Assembly (NCBI RefSeq): GCF_001968985.1
Contig: NZ_MOEN01000008.1
Coordinates: 1 to 62,033, forward strand
Source: Desulfurobacterium indicum
GTDB taxonomy: Bacteria > Aquificota > Aquificia > Desulfurobacteriales > Desulfurobacteriaceae
DNA length: 62,033 bases
Direction of reading: 5' to 3'
This document shows positions 45,089 to 54,320 of the stretch, piece by piece. The position numbers were made by a program, and so were the translations under genes. The notes beneath the pieces were generated by a model. It had not been told where the DNA came from. It did no database searches and was given only the letters and a program-made list of their open reading frames with translations. Within the stretch, counting starts at the first letter, position 1, and the number at the start of each line of letters is the position of its first letter.

Positions 45089-45949
45089 TCAACACAGATT
45101 ATGATAACCTAACTTTCTAACTAACGGTTTTTCCTTTATGTTTTCATAAAATTTTACAAGATGTTTGTTTGATAAAAAAGCATAACTCCTTGAAGTATTT
45201 ATAAGAGCAACCGCTTCCTTTACTCTATCCTTATCTACAGAAATATTAAAATAGTTCAAAATAGTTTCAATCGTTGAATCTGGATTTTCCAAAAATTCCT
45301 CATACTTCAGATGCAAGATTCTCTTATCTGAACGCTTTTCAAAATCATATATTGATGATAAATATTCTTCCCATAGCTTAAAACCTTCTTCTAGAAACTG
45401 CAAACGAACTGAATCAACAAAATTTAATTTACCTTTAGCAAACATAGATTTTATAGTGTGTTTATAGTTCCATCTGAAATTATTTTTATTTTTTAAGACT
45501 CTCTTCCTCAAACTTTCAGCTACATCTACAGGATTACGATATATATGAATTATTTTTGCTTGAGGAAAAATCTCTGACCATATATTCAAAGTAATACTAT
45601 TTCTTGGATCTTTCCATCCCCAAAGAAAAGGAAGATTGTCTAATTTTCTGTACTTTAGGAACCTGCGAATGCCAAGAAATTTCAATATTCTAAAACTGGA
45701 AATACTAATCTTAACTGCTTTTATTAAAGTTTCTTTGAATGTATCATCTATAAATCTAAAATTGTATGGATTATCCCACGTGGCATTTGTTTGAGCCAAC
45801 AACCAATCATTAAGCTCAAGAAAAAAGAAAGATTCATTATTTGGATCTCGACTTGCTCCCATAAAAATTCCACATTTTTGAAGAACCCTTGAAAGTAAAG
45901 ATGTCCCCGAACGATGCATCCCAACAATAATAATTGGCGGGTATTCCAT
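45089..45949 (-). CDS. Sulfotransferase family protein
   Basis: This 286-residue protein carries the 5' PAPS-binding loop GMHRSGTS (10-17) and a 3'-phosphate motif IIHIYRNPVDVAESLRKR. These define the PAPS-dependent sulfotransferase fold. ILHLKYEEFLENPDSTIETI closes the core. Such proteins in glycan clusters add sulfate to sugars, although some family members act otherwise. It lies between the flippase and the glycosyltransferases in one tight transcript, which supports glycan sulfation as its role (inference). Confidence 0.85.
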   Translation of the reverse strand: MEYPPIIIVGMHRSGTSLLSRVLQKCGIFMGASRDPNNESFFFLELNDWLLAQTNATWDNPYNFRFIDDTFKETLIKAVKISISSFRILKFLGIRRFLKYRKLDNLPFLWGWKDPRNSITLNIWSEIFPQAKIIHIYRNPVDVAESLRKRVLKNKNNFRWNYKHTIKSMFAKGKLNFVDSVRLQFLEEGFKLWEEYLSSIYDFEKRSDKRILHLKYEEFLENPDSTIETILNYFNISVDKDRVKEAVALINTSRSYAFLSNKHLVKFYENIKEKPLVRKLGYHNLC

Positions 45950-45961
45950 TTGACAGCTCCA

Positions 45962-47308
45962 TTATATTATATTTATAGTATAAAAACCATAATATTTCTT
46001 AACAAGGAAAAGCGGTACAATATTGATAAAGACAAGACTTATTGCACTGGCAATGGCAGCTCCGTTTATCCCATAATAAGGAATTAAACAAGCATTAAGA
46101 ACAACATTTATAAAAGTACCACCAAATATAATATTTTGCATAGTTTTTTCTTTCCCTGTCATCATCAAAATATAGCCAACACTTCCAACAATTGCATTTA
46201 CGAATTGCCCTAAAGAAAGAATAACAAGCGCCGAAGAAGCAACAATAAAATCTTTACCAAAAATTAACAATATTTGTTTGGAGAAAAAAACAAAAACAAG
46301 CAATATTGGGAGCGACATCCAAAAGATTAGTCTAGCAGACTGCCTTGCAACTTTTGCAAGACCCTTCAAATCTTTCCGTCCCCAAAACTCCGCAAACTTC
46401 GGAGCAGCAATTGAATTTATAGAAAAAAGAACAATACTAATTAATGTAGAAAGTTTTAGAACCACATTGTATATTCCTACGTCTCTGGTGGTTTTAAAAA
46501 CTCCTATCATAAAAGTATCCGTCCATCCCATAATAAAAACCAATACACTTGAAAAAAGAAGAGGTAGAGAAACAGATAAGATATACTTATAAGAAATCTG
46601 TTTTAATACTGGTTTAACATAGAGGGAAAATGCCATCAAATACTTTCTACAAAGAAAAAGTGCAAAAAAGGCAAATATAATGATAGATATACCGTACGAT
46701 AAAATTGGAATCAAATAAGGATAGTTTATTTTCAAAAACATTAAAGAGAAAACTAAAATAACAGACGCCAGAGCAAAAACACCAAGCTGTTGTAATAACA
46801 TATAAATAGCTATTTTCTTCAATCCTCTAATAACCTCTCTTGTAATCCATAAAACCACAAAAGGAATAACAAAGATAGAAACCAATTTTAAAGGTAAAAT
46901 TAAAATAGAATTATGAAATACTTTAATTGCTATATAATTAGCAAACAGAAACAAAATAAAAGATAATACACTTGAAACACTTAAAGTCAACAATAAACTT
47001 TTTTTAAAAACTTGAGGTATCAAATACTTATCTTCTGAAACCATAAACTCGGAAGTAAACCTCAAAAGTGCTATGTCCATCCCCAAACGACCAAACATTC
47101 CCGATATCTGAAGAAACATAAGACATATAGAGAAAACACCCCATGCTTCAGCACCATAATGACGAGTAACAATAACCGTAAAGCAATAACCAACAACTAT
47201 GCCAGCAATCTTCAGAATAAAAGCAATCCCCGAGTTTTTTAAAAGTTCCTTTAAATCCTGATCTTCAAAACATCTATGCGCTAAATTAACAATTCGATTG
47301 ATAATCAT
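45962..47308 (-). CDS. Wzx-type lipid-linked oligosaccharide flippase
   Basis: This 448-residue membrane protein has 12-14 hydrophobic segments and belongs to the polysaccharide biosynthesis/MOP superfamily. The N-terminal GYCFTVIVTRHYGAEAWGVF and the mid-protein LVFIMGWTDTFMIGVFKTTR fit Wzx. It would flip an undecaprenyl-linked glycan to the periplasm. Seven bases separate it from the oligosaccharyltransferase upstream, so flipping and transfer to protein are encoded together. Confidence 0.9.
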   Translation of the reverse strand: MIINRIVNLAHRCFEDQDLKELLKNSGIAFILKIAGIVVGYCFTVIVTRHYGAEAWGVFSICLMFLQISGMFGRLGMDIALLRFTSEFMVSEDKYLIPQVFKKSLLLTLSVSSVLSFILFLFANYIAIKVFHNSILILPLKLVSIFVIPFVVLWITREVIRGLKKIAIYMLLQQLGVFALASVILVFSLMFLKINYPYLIPILSYGISIIIFAFFALFLCRKYLMAFSLYVKPVLKQISYKYILSVSLPLLFSSVLVFIMGWTDTFMIGVFKTTRDVGIYNVVLKLSTLISIVLFSINSIAAPKFAEFWGRKDLKGLAKVARQSARLIFWMSLPILLVFVFFSKQILLIFGKDFIVASSALVILSLGQFVNAIVGSVGYILMMTGKEKTMQNIIFGGTFINVVLNACLIPYYGINGAAIASAISLVFINIVPLFLVKKYYGFYTINII

Positions 47309-47315
47309 TCAATAA

Positions 47316-49409
47316 TTATTCCTCACATACCAGTTTATATGCCACCATAACTGGAAAATCATCGTAAACAAGCTTAAAATATTTATTATCATAATGCCTA
47401 AGAATAAACATCTGATTAAACATAGAATAGAAAGGCTGCTGATCCATTATAAAACCAAGTAACTTACCTTTACTTTTCACAAGATCAAAATAATATCTTC
47501 CCGCAGGATCATAAGAAAATTCCCTATAATGTCCATCTATATTAATGGCTATTTTATTTAAAACAGCTGTTCCCCTGGCCTTGATAACTCCTGTTTTAAG
47601 ATCTATAGTAATACCTCCACAAATAACCTTATTCTTAGAAGGAATAAAACAGACTCCTACCGGGTTAATGCTGTCTTTAATTCCCTTTTTCAAATCAAAA
47701 TTCCATGTTCCGAAATAGTTAATCCACGCAAACTTCCCAATTTCATCTTCAGTAAAAATCCAGTAAACAGGATGACTTAACCTACCATTAAACACCCCTT
47801 TAAAAAACTTGTCTCTAATTGACTCTGGAGTCTGCCCCTCTTTCAGCCATTTATTTATATAGGTTACTCCCACATTAGATATACCTTTAATCGTGTTATA
47901 AGCAATTTCTGGAGAAGAAGTAGAAAATGTAGTGGCAACAAAGTAAGTCTTAGGAGAAAGCTGAGATTGTCCGTCATGATAGACAGCTCGCCTTGATAGA
48001 TATTGAATAGCAGTTCCGTAATCCCACCATGTCCATATCCAAGAATCTACAGGTGTAATCTCTTTCAACTTTAAAAAGGCTCCTTCAAGTGTAGGAGTTA
48101 TTTTAGGAACAGCTACAAACTTCACTGCTTCTGTTTGAGAAACGAAAGCAATAATAGTAATTAATACAGCAATCGACAAAGTCAAGATATTCCTGAAAAT
48201 AACTTTTCCCTTCTCATCATTTTTTGGTTTTGGCAAACTCAATTTCAAAACATAGTTAAATAACTCATCAAAAATATACCCAAAACCAATACCCACGAAA
48301 GGAGCCAAATACATAGAAAATCTATTACCACTTTTAAAAACCATAAGTCCTAAAAGAAAAGAAGGTATCAAAAATATCGTTTCTCTCCATTTCCTATAGA
48401 ACATGTAAAATATAAAAGCCATTCCTAACCAAAAAATGATACTGCTGCCAACAGTTGTCAGTATTATCATCTTTAAAGAAGCTCTCTGAGCCTCGCTAAT
48501 GGATTGGAGAACGTTGGGGAATCCTGTTTTTACAGCTGTTTTACCAAAATTAATTATGTACATACTCGCTCTTGATATAAAGGAATGAATACCATGCCAG
48601 AGAACAAACGGACTTGAAAATAGAGCCAGAACGCCTATTAATTTTAAATCCTCCTTTGTAACTCTCCCATTTGTTATAAAAATCCCTAATATAAAAACGA
48701 CAAACATAATCAAAACAAGATCTGGATGAGCATACCACCAGTTAAACAAATAACAAGATATCCCTGCTAAAATTGCAAAAATATATCTTTTCCGCCCTTC
48801 AGTATGCAGAATTTTATGAAAAAAATAAGCTATTAAAAAAGGGAAGAACAAATTCAAAGAATCTGTATCAAAACGAGCAATTGTTGTCCTTGCAAGATAC
48901 ATTAAAGATAGTACTCCAAACACAGCACCGGAAAAACCAGCAACTGGAGCACCTATTTCATCCATATAAATTACCAAAGGAATAACGAACAAAACAGCAA
49001 GTATAGGTGTAAGATAAACTGCCACATTCTCTATATGTGTATTAAAAAACTTGGAAAAAACGGCACCCATAAAACTTTCAAGGGGTATCGGATCAGGATA
49101 TACAGCTTTGTAAGCTTTAAGTTTTTCAACTTCCGAATCAGATAGTTTAGAAACTATATAATTATCTGGAACAAACCTTAAAGGATCCATCTTTCCAGCT
49201 TTATATTTTCCTTCAAGATAATCTTCACTCCATCTCGCAAAATAGAAAGCATCGTAACTTGTGAATAAAGGACGATCTTTATAATAAAAACTGGATCTTC
49301 TAGCATGCCAAACTGCAAGATCATCAAAGCGCAAATAAAGTCCTGCTATAACAGGAATTATAATGAAAACAAGCAACCTCACCAATCTCCAACTTCTAAT
49401 CTTCTCCAC
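47316..49409 (-). CDS. STT3/PglB-type oligosaccharyltransferase
   Basis: This 697-residue membrane enzyme is predicted to transfer lipid-linked glycan to asparagine in N-x-S/T sequons. It has an N-terminal block of about 11-13 membrane helices and a periplasmic C-terminal domain. The WWDYG motif is at 461-465 (WTWWDYGTAIQYLS). The first external loop carries FTSYDAFYFARWSEDY, and the second acidic motif is ARFDTDSLNLFFPF, matching PglB active-site regions. I start at GTG 49409, which has GGAGATAGG upstream; a longer ATG frame from 49463 would span a TATAAT box and lacks such a site. It leads the glycosylation operon. Confidence 0.88.
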   Translation of the reverse strand: MEKIRSWRLVRLLVFIIIPVIAGLYLRFDDLAVWHARRSSFYYKDRPLFTSYDAFYFARWSEDYLEGKYKAGKMDPLRFVPDNYIVSKLSDSEVEKLKAYKAVYPDPIPLESFMGAVFSKFFNTHIENVAVYLTPILAVLFVIPLVIYMDEIGAPVAGFSGAVFGVLSLMYLARTTIARFDTDSLNLFFPFLIAYFFHKILHTEGRKRYIFAILAGISCYLFNWWYAHPDLVLIMFVVFILGIFITNGRVTKEDLKLIGVLALFSSPFVLWHGIHSFISRASMYIINFGKTAVKTGFPNVLQSISEAQRASLKMIILTTVGSSIIFWLGMAFIFYMFYRKWRETIFLIPSFLLGLMVFKSGNRFSMYLAPFVGIGFGYIFDELFNYVLKLSLPKPKNDEKGKVIFRNILTLSIAVLITIIAFVSQTEAVKFVAVPKITPTLEGAFLKLKEITPVDSWIWTWWDYGTAIQYLSRRAVYHDGQSQLSPKTYFVATTFSTSSPEIAYNTIKGISNVGVTYINKWLKEGQTPESIRDKFFKGVFNGRLSHPVYWIFTEDEIGKFAWINYFGTWNFDLKKGIKDSINPVGVCFIPSKNKVICGGITIDLKTGVIKARGTAVLNKIAINIDGHYREFSYDPAGRYYFDLVKSKGKLLGFIMDQQPFYSMFNQMFILRHYDNKYFKLVYDDFPVMVAYKLVCEE

Positions 49410-49467
49410 ACCTATCTCCAGAAACTGAGTATTTAAGACAAAAGCAATTATAGCAAAGCGCACAATA

Positions 49468-49495
49468 TTGACATTTAAATTCAGACACCTAAAAT
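49468..49495 (+). promoter_or_regulatory. Promoter of tRNA-Pro
   Basis: A perfect TTGACA (49468-49473) and TAAAAT (49490-49495) with 16 bases between them lie 24 bases ahead of the tRNA, predicting a start near 49502. It is divergent from the oligosaccharyltransferase gene. Confidence 0.75.
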
Positions 49496-49518
49496 ATCTT
49501 TACACATAACTATTATCT

Positions 49519-49595
49519 CGGAGCATGGCGCAGTCTGGTAGCGCGCTTGGTTCGGGACCAAGAGGTCGGGGGTTCAAATCCCCCTGCTCCGACCA
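49519..49595 (+). tRNA. tRNA-Pro(CGG)
   Basis: The 77-base cloverleaf includes an encoded CCA. Acceptor strands CGGAGCA (49519-49525) and TGCTCCG (49585-49591) pair fully, with discriminator A. The anticodon stem CTTGG/CCAAG encloses TTCGGGA, giving anticodon CGG for proline codon CCG. The T-arm GGGGG-TTCAAAT-CCCCC is standard. The convergent coaE frame overlaps its last 22 bases on the opposite strand. Confidence 0.98.
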
Positions 49596-50161
49596 CTATC
49601 TATATATTTAACCAACTTATCTGCCTGAAGTTTTAAATTTAACAGGTTCCCTGTGTTACAAATTAAGAAATCAGCGAACTTCAGCTTTTCACCATAAGGA
49701 AGTTGTAGTTTATCCCTCCTGATAACCTCTTTCATTCCAAACTTTTTAGAGGCTCTCATATATCTTTGACCTTTATAAGCAAAAACAAGCACAATTTTAT
49801 CAACAATCTCATGCCAGCCAGATTCTATTAAAACTGCTGCCTCAATAAAAATAAGCTTATTACTTCCTGACATAGAGATAATTTTTTCTTTTACCAAAGG
49901 ATGAGTAACAGAAGTGAGTTTTTTTAAAGCTTCCCTATCGGAAAACACAATGTCTGCCAATCTTTTTTTATCTATTTCACCGTCAGCACGAAGAATATCT
50001 TTACCAAACAGAGAGATCACAGTATCATAAGCTACCTCGCCTCTTTTCAAAAATTTTTTAGCCATATCGTCAGCATTTAAAACTCTGTAACCCTTCATTC
50101 CAATAAACTGAGAAAGAGTGCTTTTACCTGCCCCGATATTACCTGTTATACCTATAATCAT
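49574..50161 (-). CDS. coaE: Dephospho-CoA kinase
   Basis: This kinase catalyses the last step of coenzyme A synthesis. It has 195 residues. The P-loop GNIGAGKST is at 7-15, with NADDMAKKFL and the conserved HPLVKEKI region following. The frame continues 22 bases into the antisense strand of tRNA-Pro, so the last seven residues (SGRSRGI) are tRNA-derived and the TGA stop lies in the T-loop. It overlaps the permease gene by four bases. Confidence 0.94.
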   Translation of the reverse strand: MIIGITGNIGAGKSTLSQFIGMKGYRVLNADDMAKKFLKRGEVAYDTVISLFGKDILRADGEIDKKRLADIVFSDREALKKLTSVTHPLVKEKIISMSGSNKLIFIEAAVLIESGWHEIVDKIVLVFAYKGQRYMRASKKFGMKEVIRRDKLQLPYGEKLKFADFLICNTGNLLNLKLQADKLVKYIDSGRSRGI

Positions 50162-51219
50162 GTTTTCATTTCCTTTTTCATCATAAAACTATCAAAAACA
50201 GGCAATATCATTGCAACTACCGGAACAGCAACAATTATACCCAGAAAATTTCCATAGGTTGCACCAAAAAAGACCGCAAAAAATATCAAAAGCGGATTTA
50301 TTCCCGTAGTTCTGCTCATAACCATAGGATATATAACATTTTCAAGAGCAGCTTCCGATAAAAAAACGATTCCAACGGCAACTATATGAAAAAGATCTCC
50401 GTTATCAAAAATAGCCAGCAAAATGGAAGGAACAAAAGCGGTAAAAAAACCCACATAAGGAATCATATTCATTATCCCGGCAACAACTGCTATAAGAAAA
50501 CTATATCTAATTCCAATTGCCGTTAAGGTAATAGAAAAATAAACAGCGACTAAAAACGCCATTAACAACTGGCCTCTGATATATCCTGACAGAGAATCAT
50601 TTACCTTGTCTATCAAAACAGCCGTCTCTGCCCTATGTTCAAAGGGCAAAAGTTTCAAATACAAATCCCTTAAATTTTCCCAATCTACAAGGATATAATA
50701 AGAAAGAAATGGTATTACAACAATGTTTATGGCTATAGAAGCTATTGAAAAAACACCAGAGAATATTTTCTGAACCAAAGCCGCAACTGTTATTGAATTG
50801 TTGATATCAAAGTTTCGATAGATGAGAGAAAAAACAGATTTCATATTGCCAGGATTAAATCTTCCTGAAAAAATTTTTTTACCTAAATATTTAGCAAGAT
50901 AAAAGTCAATTTTAGAGACTAAAACAGGAAGATAATCGATAAAACTTTCAATCTGTTTTAACAAAACCGGGAAAATTACAAGTATCAATCCTAAAATTGC
51001 TACCAATATCAATACTACTGTTAAAACCGCAGCTATCTGGCGCTTCTTAAACAATTTTAAAAAAAATTCGAATATCGGAAATGTTATATATGCACTTGCC
51101 ATAGCGGCAAAGAAAGGAAAAATTACCGATTTCATTATAAAAAGAGAAATAACAAAAATAATAATAGTAGAGATAACCACAATTTCGGGAAAATATTTAT
51201 CAAAGAGTGTTCTATTCAC
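50158..51219 (-). CDS. AI-2E family permease
   Basis: This 353-residue membrane protein has about eight hydrophobic segments and belongs to the AI-2E (formerly UPF0118) family. Typical features are the early FPFFAAMASAYITFPIFEFF, the central SGYIRGQLLMAFLVAVYFSI and the late NPLLIFFAVFFGATYGNFLG. Members have been linked to autoinducer-2 export or Na+/H+ exchange; which applies here is unknown. It overlaps coaE by four bases and pgsA by eight. Confidence 0.88.
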   Translation of the reverse strand: MNRTLFDKYFPEIVVISTIIIFVISLFIMKSVIFPFFAAMASAYITFPIFEFFLKLFKKRQIAAVLTVVLILVAILGLILVIFPVLLKQIESFIDYLPVLVSKIDFYLAKYLGKKIFSGRFNPGNMKSVFSLIYRNFDINNSITVAALVQKIFSGVFSIASIAINIVVIPFLSYYILVDWENLRDLYLKLLPFEHRAETAVLIDKVNDSLSGYIRGQLLMAFLVAVYFSITLTAIGIRYSFLIAVVAGIMNMIPYVGFFTAFVPSILLAIFDNGDLFHIVAVGIVFLSEAALENVIYPMVMSRTTGINPLLIFFAVFFGATYGNFLGIIVAVPVVAMILPVFDSFMMKKEMKT

Positions 51220-51754
51220 TTCCCAGCTCCCTTATCCCTATTATTACATAGCTTATCCCTGAAATAACAGTCACACCACCAGTAAAGGGATATAGGAATT
51301 CTAACATAATGTTTAGATAATAATTATTGAAATTTAGATGAAGTAATGTAAAAAATATTGTTAAAAATTGAGAAAATGCTGTAAATTTTCCTATTAAAAT
51401 CGGTTTTATTCTATCCAGCTTCTCAAAAACAGTTAAAAGCCAACCACCAACGATTATTAAGATATCTCGTGAAATAACTAATATGGTAAGCCATGGAGGA
51501 ATAATTTTATGGACATAACTTAACACAACAAAAGCCGAATCGATAAGAGCTTTGTCAGCTAAAGGATCCATTATCACTCCGACAATTGTAACTTGCTTCA
51601 ATTTGCGGGCTAAAAATCCATCAACAGCATCACTTAAAGCGGCTATAATAAACAATATAAGCGCTATCTTGAAATTTCCATAATGAAGAGCCATTATAAA
51701 AAGAGGAACAATTAAAGCCCTAACAACAGTTATAGAATTTGGTATATTTACCAT
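51212..51754 (-). CDS. pgsA: CDP-diacylglycerol-glycerol-3-phosphate 3-phosphatidyltransferase
   Basis: This integral membrane enzyme makes phosphatidylglycerol phosphate, the precursor of phosphatidylglycerol, which is also the donor for Lgt. The CDP-alcohol phosphotransferase signature is complete: DAVDGFLARKLKQVTIVG then MDPLADKALID. I use the ATG at 51754 (180 residues, starting MVNIPNSITVVRA) with GGAG upstream; a TTG at 51769 has no ribosome site. The divergent nadC lies 31 bases away. Confidence 0.93.
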   Translation of the reverse strand: MVNIPNSITVVRALIVPLFIMALHYGNFKIALILFIIAALSDAVDGFLARKLKQVTIVGVIMDPLADKALIDSAFVVLSYVHKIIPPWLTILVISRDILIIVGGWLLTVFEKLDRIKPILIGKFTAFSQFLTIFFTLLHLNFNNYYLNIMLEFLYPFTGGVTVISGISYVIIGIRELGSE

Positions 51755-51785
51755 TAGCACCAACTCCAATATTAGAGGTTGAATA

Positions 51786-52634
51786 ATGCAATTTTCAAAA
51801 ATAGCAATTGAGGATTATATACTATCTTTTCTGAAAGAAGATATAGGCTTTACAGGAGACATAACATCATCCTCTCTTCCAGGAAAACGAATAAAAGCAT
51901 ACATCGAAGCAAAAGAAAATTTTATACTTGCAGGAAGTCCTTTCTTCCAGAAAACATTCGAAATGTTAGACAAAAGCTTTGAATTCATATGGAAGAAAAA
52001 TGAAGGCAATCGAGTAGCTAAAGGAGAAATAATCGCTTATATTGAAGGTAATGAAAAAGCTCTTTTAACAGGAGAAAGAACTGCTCTAAACCTTATTCAA
52101 CATCTCTCCGGCATAGCTACAAATACCCGTAAATATGTAGAGATATTAAATGGAACAAATATTAAGCTTCTGGATACGAGAAAAACCACTCCAGGACTTA
52201 GATACTTTGAAAAGTATGCAACAAAAGTTGGAGGAGCCTACAACCATAGAATGGGTTTATACGACGCAGTAATGATAAAGGACAACCACATTAAAGCATT
52301 TGGAAGCGTTGAAACTGCTGTTCTTGAAATTTCAAAAAATATTCCTGTAACAATGTCTATAGAAGTCGAAATAGAAAATTGGCAGCAGCTTGAAGAAGCT
52401 ATTAAAGTTAAAGAATTAATAAACATCATCATGCTGGACAACTGGTCATTACAAGAGATAGACAGAGCAGTGAAATTTATCAGAAAAAATTTTAATCACG
52501 TTGAAATAGAAATATCCGGAGGAATAACATTAGAAACATTAAAAATGTTAAGAAACAAAGATATTGACTACGTATCAACAAGCAAGCTCATCACCAGAGC
52601 CAAATGGGTTGATATAAGTATGGAGGTAGAATGA
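51786..52634 (+). CDS. nadC: Nicotinate-nucleotide pyrophosphorylase (quinolinate PRTase)
   Basis: This enzyme forms nicotinate mononucleotide from quinolinate and PRPP in de novo NAD synthesis. It has 282 residues. Diagnostic blocks are TRKTTPGLRYFEKYATKVGG, NHRMGLYDAVMIKDNHI and EIEISGGITLETL. AGAGG precedes the ATG. Its stop overlaps the cvpA start by four bases. It supplies precursors to the NadE step encoded at 12449. Confidence 0.96.
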   Translation: MQFSKIAIEDYILSFLKEDIGFTGDITSSSLPGKRIKAYIEAKENFILAGSPFFQKTFEMLDKSFEFIWKKNEGNRVAKGEIIAYIEGNEKALLTGERTALNLIQHLSGIATNTRKYVEILNGTNIKLLDTRKTTPGLRYFEKYATKVGGAYNHRMGLYDAVMIKDNHIKAFGSVETAVLEISKNIPVTMSIEVEIENWQQLEEAIKVKELINIIMLDNWSLQEIDRAVKFIRKNFNHVEIEISGGITLETLKMLRNKDIDYVSTSKLITRAKWVDISMEVE

Positions 52635-53179
52635 ATATTCATCCGTTAAATTTACTAGATGCAGTCCTGGTAATAATTCTGGGATGGAATTTTTTCAGAG
52701 GCTTCAACAAAGGTGTCATAGAAGAAATTATATCCATTGCCGGAGTTATCGTGAGTATATTTATAGCTATCAAAACAGCCCATATAGTAGCTGCAAAATT
52801 TGTACCCGATCCTGACGCACCTGTAATTATCATGACAGGATTTGTAATATATGGAATCCTATTCTTAATATCAAAATACATAGCGTTTACTTTGAATTCG
52901 CTCTATTCTAAAGGTTTCTTGGGACTAATTAATAATATCATGGGATTCCTATTCGGTATATTCAGAGGAATTCTGCTTGCATCCATATTTTTACTCTTCA
53001 TAGGGACAACTATGCCTGACAGTTATCTAATAAAAACAAGCTATCTTGGCGGATTCTTAGTACCGGTAACTGATACAATAGTATCCTTTCTGCCTGAAAA
53101 GGCAAAAAAGAAAGTCGAGAAAAACTGGAAAGTTGCAGAAGTAATACTTCTTAAAAACAGAAAAAGATGGAAGGAATAA
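52631..53179 (+). CDS. CvpA family membrane protein
   Basis: This 182-residue protein has four hydrophobic segments and the CvpA-family start NLLDAVLVIILGWNFFRGFNKGVIEEIISI. The third helix pair contains GFLGLINNIMGFLFGIFRGI, and a charged C-terminal tail follows. CvpA proteins are linked to colicin V production and envelope-stress tolerance, with no settled mechanism. It follows nadC with a four-base overlap and ends at a bidirectional terminator. Confidence 0.85.
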   Translation: MNIHPLNLLDAVLVIILGWNFFRGFNKGVIEEIISIAGVIVSIFIAIKTAHIVAAKFVPDPDAPVIIMTGFVIYGILFLISKYIAFTLNSLYSKGFLGLINNIMGFLFGIFRGILLASIFLLFIGTTMPDSYLIKTSYLGGFLVPVTDTIVSFLPEKAKKKVEKNWKVAEVILLKNRKRWKE

Positions 53180-53181
53180 AA

Positions 53182-53208
53182 AAGGTCCGCTTTAATAAAG
53201 CGGACCTT
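53182..53208 (-). terminator. Terminator between cvpA and gap
   Basis: AAGGTCCGCTTT, loop AAT and AAAGCGGACCTT form a perfect 12-base-pair stem between convergent genes. On the minus strand a run of T follows, so it is a full terminator for gap; the plus strand has a poorer tail but probably stops cvpA transcripts too. Confidence 0.9.
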
Positions 53209-53227
53209 AAAAAGAAATTTTTCTCAA

Positions 53228-54247
<1,020 letters not shown>

Positions 54248-54273
54248 TTAAACGGTTTATTTCTAACACTTAA

Positions 54274-54302
54274 ATGATAAACTTTATTCATCACATTTAC
54301 AA
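54274..54302 (-). promoter_or_regulatory. Promoter of gap
   Basis: On the minus strand TTGTAA (54297-54302) and TATCAT (54274-54279) are separated by 17 bases, in the 85-base gap between divergent gap and the histidine kinase gene. The predicted leader is about 30 bases. Confidence 0.6.
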
Positions 54303-54320
54303 CAAAAAAGAGGTTCTTAA

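Noticed and set aside
43200-49595. A tRNA-integrated genomic island carrying the glycosylation cluster
   Set aside because: The cluster lies on the 5' side of tRNA-Pro, there is no integrase and no repeat of the tRNA 3' end near 42300. Transfer is possible but not shown.
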